Positions 6,172 through 9,431 of a DNA stretch of 9,431 nucleotides are shown piece by piece. A model generated the notes under the pieces. It worked only from the letters and a program-made list of their open reading frames with translations. It searched no databases and was not told the origin of the DNA. Within the stretch, counting starts at the first letter, position 1. Each line of letters begins with the position of its first letter. Position numbers and translations under genes: made by a program. Source of the DNA: CAZJQT01 sp964548655. GTDB lineage: Bacteria; Patescibacteriota; Saccharimonadia; Saccharimonadales; CAZJQT01. The DNA is taken from the NCBI GenBank assembly GCA_964548655.1, contig CAZJQT010000019.1, positions 1 through 9,431 on the forward strand, in the 5' to 3' direction.

Positions 6172-6819
6172 ATGCAGCAAGAGTCAAGTATATCACCTAG
6201 CCACGAGCCAACCAACCAGCCAACCCATGGCCAACACCACGAAGGTGTTAAGAGCATATTTTCCACCTTGGCTATACTAATAGCAGCCCCTGCCATTGCC
6301 ATTTTATTAACCATGTTCGTCTTCCAGTCATACCAAGTTGATGGGCCAAGCATGGAAACGACCTTGCAAAACAACGATCGGCTGATTGTCTGGAAACTAC
6401 CGAGGACTGTGGCGCGCATAACTGGGCACGCTTACGTCCCGCACCGTGGCGATATTGTCATTTTTGTCGAAAGCGATTTAAGAGATTTTAGCTCAGGCGG
6501 AAGCAAACAATTAATCAAACGCGTAGTTGGCTTGCCGGGTGATAGAGTCGTTATCAATAATGGTTCAATAACCGTCTTCAACAAAGACAACCCTAGTGGT
6601 TTCAACCCCGATAGAAATCATGATTTCTCCAGAGGTATAGCCTCTTATACCTCTGGAAATATTGATTATGTGGTGCCTAATGGTGAGATATATGTCTGTG
6701 GCGATAACCGGCCAAATTCGCTGGATTCACGCTCCTTTAACAGCGTGCCGGTTAGTGCTATCGTCGGCAAACTGTCTATTAGAATATTCCCTATCGGCAA
6801 GTTTAGAAGTTTCATATAG
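6172..6819 (+). CDS. lepB: Signal peptidase I
   Basis: This enzyme removes signal peptides from exported proteins at the outer face of the membrane. The product is 215 aa with a polar His/Gln/Thr-rich tail (1-26) and one membrane anchor (about 29-51). The catalytic Ser60 lies in DGPSMETTL and the general-base Lys116 in LIKRVVGLPGD. Box E reads GDNRPNSLDSRSF at 178-190. A TAG at 6160-6162 in frame, 9 bases upstream, fixes the start at 6172. Residues 148-162 are encoded by an unusual double palindrome in the variable stretch between the Lys box and box E. The gene diverges from the LCP gene and converges on parB with a 41-base gap. That gap holds only a 3-bp GGC/GCC hairpin and no terminator that I can support. 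Confidence 0.95.
   Translation: MQQESSISPSHEPTNQPTHGQHHEGVKSIFSTLAILIAAPAIAILLTMFVFQSYQVDGPSMETTLQNNDRLIVWKLPRTVARITGHAYVPHRGDIVIFVESDLRDFSSGGSKQLIKRVVGLPGDRVVINNGSITVFNKDNPSGFNPDRNHDFSRGIASYTSGNIDYVVPNGEIYVCGDNRPNSLDSRSFNSVPVSAIVGKLSIRIFPIGKFRSFI
6613..6657. repeat. Double palindrome inside lepB, exactly 15 codons in frame
   Basis: Bases 6613-6628 are a perfect 16-bp palindrome, AGAAATCATGATTTCT. Sharing its last base, 6628-6639 (TCCAGAGGTATA) pairs perfectly over 12 bp with 6646-6657 around the 6-base loop GCCTCT. The whole 45-bp unit starts and ends on lepB codon boundaries and encodes residues 148-162. It may be an in-frame palindromic insertion or a strong mRNA/DNA hairpin. Confidence 0.8.
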
Positions 6820-6860
6820 CGTCGGCTTCGCCTCATGACAGGAGGTGACTCTCTTCCTTT

Positions 6861-7724
6861 CTAATTACCTAATTTTTTATAAAGCTCAGTTAGTTCTTGG
6901 TCGTTTTTAAAGTGTATCTCAAGGCGGCCACCGCGAGCAGTATGTTTAATAGTAACTTTGGCACCAATAGCTCTAGCCAGTGTTTTTGTCTCTGGAGTTT
7001 CATTAACGGTGCGGGTTTTTACAGCTTTTTTAGTTTCTATACCCTGTTTTTGAGCGGTTACGTACTGTTCAGCTTGTCGAACTGACCAAGCCTGAGCCCT
7101 AATAAGTTCTAGTAGTCGATGTTGAGCATCAGGGCGGCCTTTTAGGGCTAAAACGGAACGGGCATGACCTTCAGAGATATGGCCACTTTGCAGAGCTTCA
7201 CGGGCAGCTTGTGGTAGTTGTAGTAAACGAACAATGTTATTAACAGTTGGAATAGCCTTGCCCAATTTGTGACTGATCTCAGCGTAACTCATATTAAATT
7301 GTTCGTGCAGACGTTCTATCGAAACCGCCTGTTCTAATGGAGATAGATCAACTCGTTGAACGTTTTCTATCAGCGCTATTTCAAGTTGCTCTTGTTCAGC
7401 CTTCTTCCTAACAATGGCTGGGATTTGGTTCAGGCCAGCAATCTTAGAAGCGCGAAAACGTCTTTCGCCAGCGATTATTACAAACTTGCCTTCATTTGCC
7501 GGCATAACAATAATTGGCTGTAAAACTCCGTATTGGGCAATCGATTCGGCCAATTCATTCAGAGCAGTTTCATCAAATTGTCGTCTTGGTTGGTCGGGAT
7601 TAGGACTGACGTCTTTAATGAATAACTTTTGTATTCGTTCGTCGTTTGACAGGAGTAAACTAGGGTCAAAATCCGTCGGAAATAGACTATCTAACCCCCT
7701 GCCTAGCTTTGATTTTGCGCTCAT
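6861..7724 (-). CDS. parB: Chromosome partitioning protein ParB (Spo0J family CTPase)
   Basis: ParB binds parS centromere sites, spreads along DNA as a CTP-dependent clamp, and is moved by ParA to segregate the replicated origin. At 287 aa it has the usual length. The N-terminal KLGRGLDSLF (6-15) is the conserved segment that stimulates the ParA ATPase. The CTP-binding core holds NPDQPRRQFD (42-51), GERRFRAS (86-93) and ALIENVQRVDLSPLEQA (117-133). A helix-turn-helix lies at about 146-168 (SYAEISHKLGKAIPTVNN), followed by GHISEGHARSVLAL (181-194). A linker at about 225-250 leads to the C-terminal dimerisation part (LEIHFKNDQELTELYKKL). The ATG overlaps the parA stop by 4 bases (ATGA) and has a strong ribosome binding site. 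No clear parS lies in this window. Confidence 0.96.
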   Translation of the reverse strand: MSAKSKLGRGLDSLFPTDFDPSLLLSNDERIQKLFIKDVSPNPDQPRRQFDETALNELAESIAQYGVLQPIIVMPANEGKFVIIAGERRFRASKIAGLNQIPAIVRKKAEQEQLEIALIENVQRVDLSPLEQAVSIERLHEQFNMSYAEISHKLGKAIPTVNNIVRLLQLPQAAREALQSGHISEGHARSVLALKGRPDAQHRLLELIRAQAWSVRQAEQYVTAQKQGIETKKAVKTRTVNETPETKTLARAIGAKVTIKHTARGGRLEIHFKNDQELTELYKKLGN

Positions 7725-8488
7725 TTGTCAGCCTCCAATCGTTTGCTAATCTCGCGTGCCAGATTTTTATACGCCCTAGCGCCTTTGCTCCATTTGTCGT
7801 GTTCACTAATTGGCAAACCAAAACTTGGCGCTTCGGCTAGGCGCACATTGCGCGGAATAATCGTCGTAAAGATTTGGGTTGAGAAATGCTTTTTTAGTTC
7901 CGCCAAAACATTGTCAGCCAAAGCTGTGCGTTTATCGTACATGGTCAGTACCAAACCTAAAATTTCTAAATTTGGATTTAGAGCTTGTTTGACGCGTTTA
8001 AAAACTTCCATCAACTGCCCAAGACCTTCCATGGCGTAATATTCTGCTTGGACTGGGATCAGTAAATAATTAGCGGCGGCTAGGGCATTTATGGTTAGGA
8101 GTCCCAGAGATGGTGGGCAGTCAATTAAAATATAATCGTAATTTAGTGATTGTAAGGCTTGGCTTAGTAATAGCTCCCGCTGCTCGTGGCTACCTAACTC
8201 GGTTTCGGCGGCAGCTAGATTTTCATTAGCCGGTATTATATATAGCCCAGTCAGGTTAGTTTCTTTGATAGCCGATTCAGCATTTAAGCCATCCATAAGT
8301 ATTTGGTAGCTTGTGTTATCGAGTCCTTTTTTATCAATACCCAGCCCACTGGTCGCATTGCCTTGCGGATCAAAGTCTACCAAGAGAACGTTATGCCCAG
8401 CTTTACTTAGGTAAGATCCCAAATTTATAGCAGTCGTGGTCTTACCAACCCCGCCCTTTTGATTTAGTATAGCTATAGTTTTGGACAT
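7721..8488 (-). CDS. parA: Chromosome partitioning ATPase ParA (Soj family)
   Basis: ParA is a deviant-Walker ATPase that dimerises on DNA with ATP and is released by ParB, carrying the ParB-parS complex. The product is 255 aa, a typical Soj length, without the extra N-terminal helix-turn-helix of plasmid type Ia ParA. The deviant Walker A KGGVGKTT is at 11-18, with the signature Lys11. VDFDPQGNAT (37-46) and the Walker B region LIDCPPS (121-127) follow. IPRNVRLAEAPSFGLPI (211-227) is a conserved Soj stretch. The ATG is the only plausible start before an in-frame TAA at 8524-8522. The ribosome binding site is weak (AAAGAG, 5 bases upstream). It is coupled to parB downstream. Confidence 0.97.
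   Translation of the reverse strand: MSKTIAILNQKGGVGKTTTAINLGSYLSKAGHNVLLVDFDPQGNATSGLGIDKKGLDNTSYQILMDGLNAESAIKETNLTGLYIIPANENLAAAETELGSHEQRELLLSQALQSLNYDYILIDCPPSLGLLTINALAAANYLLIPVQAEYYAMEGLGQLMEVFKRVKQALNPNLEILGLVLTMYDKRTALADNVLAELKKHFSTQIFTTIIPRNVRLAEAPSFGLPISEHDKWSKGARAYKNLAREISKRLEADK
7732..7736 (-). promoter_or_regulatory. Strong ribosome binding site of parB inside parA
   Basis: GGAGG (minus strand, 7736-7732) lies 7 bases before the parB ATG, within the last codons of parA. It shows that the organism does use Shine-Dalgarno initiation for operon-internal genes. Confidence 0.8.
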
Positions 8489-8688
8489 ACTTGCTCTTTG
8501 GTTACCCTGCCTCGTATCTGTTTATGTTAGCATGCAAAACCCAAAATAACTAGTTTGCCATGGGTATATTCATGCTCCCTTGCGCCAATATATACACGTC
8601 GCAAAATATAGGAAATGTTATTGTTTTAACGAAACTAAACGATCACTAACTAGCCATTTAATACCAGCTATTTAATTACGGTTAACTT
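8489..8688 (-). promoter_or_regulatory. 200-bp gap before parA with a candidate promoter and inverted repeats
   Basis: No gene fits here. The best promoter for parAB is an extended -10, TGC plus TAACAT (minus strand, 8532-8524), with a weak -35 TAGTTA at 8552-8547 (17 bases). It overlaps an imperfect inverted repeat, CATGCAAAAC (8531-8540) against GTTTGCCATG (8553-8562), 8 of 10 positions pairing, which could be an operator. TTGCG and CGCAA arms flank 8580-8604. The stretch at 8622-8636 (TGTTTTAACGAAACT) is a short AT-rich palindrome-like element. No terminator for the fibre gene is evident. Confidence 0.35.
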
Positions 8689-9431
8689 CTATGGAGCACT
8701 TGCGGTTTGGGCACCGACCACTACATAGTCAAAGTGGTATTCTGCCCCGTCTTGGGCGGCCTGCTTGATGACTAGCTTGAAGCCGTCATTGGTCTTAACC
8801 ACATAGACAGGCAAGCCGACGGCTTGGTCATTGGTAGCTGTTATGACCACACGTGGTGTAAGTTCAAATGGTGTATGGAAGGTCAATGTTGTCAGATCGC
8901 CCTGGACTAGTACCTCAGGTTGCATACCCTGCCCCAACTCTTGGGCAGTGGGCTGGTGGGCTTTCACCTTAATAGTTATAGTACCGGCGGTATCCGTACC
9001 GTCAACAGATATGTCGGCATCTTGGCCGGCGGCATTTGCCTTCACGATTGTTGGACCGGCGCTTGAGCTGGATAGCACGTGGCCGTTCACCGTTATGTTA
9101 GCCGCAACCACTATGTTCTTAACGGTCAAAGTACCTTCTATGGTGGCATCACCAGTTACCTTGAGCGTACTTAAGGTGGCAGTACCTGACACATTCAAGC
9201 CGTTAAAACTGCCACTGCTCATTTGGCCCATTAGGGTATCAACCTGGCTGCGCATAGTATCGAGTTGGCCTTGAAGAGTTTCAGCCACTGGCGGCGCCCA
9301 CTGGCCTGGATTGATGAATACCGTTATCTGGTCATTGCCCTGGCCATTAAAGGCTTCTAGGGCATAACCAATGATACGGCCGGCGTTGGTGGCTTTCATA
9401 CCCTCGCCAGGCGTTGATGACGCCGTTATCG
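8689..9431 (-). CDS. C-terminal part of a surface or fibre-like protein (5' end outside window)
   Basis: The frame is open to the window edge, so only the last 246 residues are seen. The ATG at 9399 is internal, since similar-looking sequence (TPGEG) continues upstream of it. Residues 6-40 carry TPGEGMKATNAGRIIGYALE and DQITVFINPG, a pattern I associate with large repetitive surface proteins of candidate-phyla bacteria. A short coiled coil lies at about 47-70 (LQGQLDTMRSQVDTLMGQM). Residues 75-120 are beta-repeat-like with recurring V-x-G and T-L steps (LNVSGTATLSTLKVTG). Residues 175-240 look like a beta-sandwich cap with aromatic strands (TLTFHTPFEL, YHFDYVVVGA). The layout resembles trimeric phage-fibre or adhesin stalks. 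No peptidase S74 motif is seen, and the exact role is unknown; host or surface adhesion is an inference. Confidence 0.7.
   Translation of the reverse strand, partial: ITASSTPGEGMKATNAGRIIGYALEAFNGQGNDQITVFINPGQWAPPVAETLQGQLDTMRSQVDTLMGQMSSGSFNGLNVSGTATLSTLKVTGDATIEGTLTVKNIVVAANITVNGHVLSSSSAGPTIVKANAAGQDADISVDGTDTAGTITIKVKAHQPTAQELGQGMQPEVLVQGDLTTLTFHTPFELTPRVVITATNDQAVGLPVYVVKTNDGFKLVIKQAAQDGAEYHFDYVVVGAQTASAP

Noticed and set aside
6135..6419. 94-codon minus-strand frame opposite lepB
   Set aside because: It lies antisense to the catalytic Ser region of lepB, runs into the divergent promoter region, and has no recognisable family.
6820..6840. Intrinsic terminator between lepB and parB
   Set aside because: Only a 3-bp GGC/GCC hairpin is present and no U-run follows on either strand.
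8622..8637. Canonical parS
   Set aside because: TGTTTTAACGAAACT resembles the arms of the parS consensus, but it lacks the central ACGT and its spacing is one base short.
8831..9274. 147-codon plus-strand open frame opposite the fibre gene
   Set aside because: It mirrors the repetitive fibre frame on the other strand, has no recognisable domain and lacks a convincing start signal.
1..9431. CRISPR array, tRNA, rRNA, insertion sequence or known defence system
   Set aside because: No spaced direct repeats, cloverleaf, rRNA stretch, transposase or defence-type domain was seen on either strand.

Overview
The window reads as a compact bacterial chromosome segment with standard stop-codon use: TGA ends prfA and parA, so this is not a UGA-as-glycine lineage. 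Small intergenic gaps, a cysteine-free L31, an LCP-LytR_C protein, a one-PDZ HtrA and a fibre-like surface protein of a type I associate with Patescibacteria/CPR suggest a candidate-phyla bacterium, possibly Saccharibacteria. That placement is inference from gene style, not from a marker alignment.

Layout. Bases 1-99 hold no confident gene but can fold. Bases 100-128 carry a perfect consensus sigma-70-type promoter that fires almost directly onto the start codon of rpmE (L31), which is followed by a good intrinsic terminator. Next, on the plus strand, come prfA (release factor 1) and prmC, which methylates the GGQ glutamine of release factors; they overlap by 11 bases. Convergent to them on the minus strand is an envelope block whose transcription order is LCP family protein, unknown polytopic membrane protein, HtrA-like protease. 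Signal peptidase I (lepB) diverges from the LCP gene across a 105-bp promoter region. After lepB, in convergent orientation, lies the chromosome-segregation pair parA-parB (minus strand, 4-base overlap). A 200-bp gap with inverted repeats separates parA from the 3' end of a surface or fibre gene that runs off the right edge.

How it works together: rpmE, prfA and prmC serve translation. LepB, LCP, the membrane protein and HtrA serve export, wall-polymer attachment and quality control outside the membrane. ParAB segregate the chromosome. The most notable pattern is in expression signals. Genes at transcription-unit heads (rpmE, prfA, lepB, the membrane protein, and less tightly LCP) have a -10 hexamer only 9-16 bases before the ATG, implying leaderless or nearly leaderless mRNAs, while the operon-internal genes htrA and parB keep strong Shine-Dalgarno sites. 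A second unusual item is an exactly 15-codon, in-frame double palindrome inside lepB. I see no CRISPR array, tRNA, rRNA, insertion sequence or obvious new defence system here.
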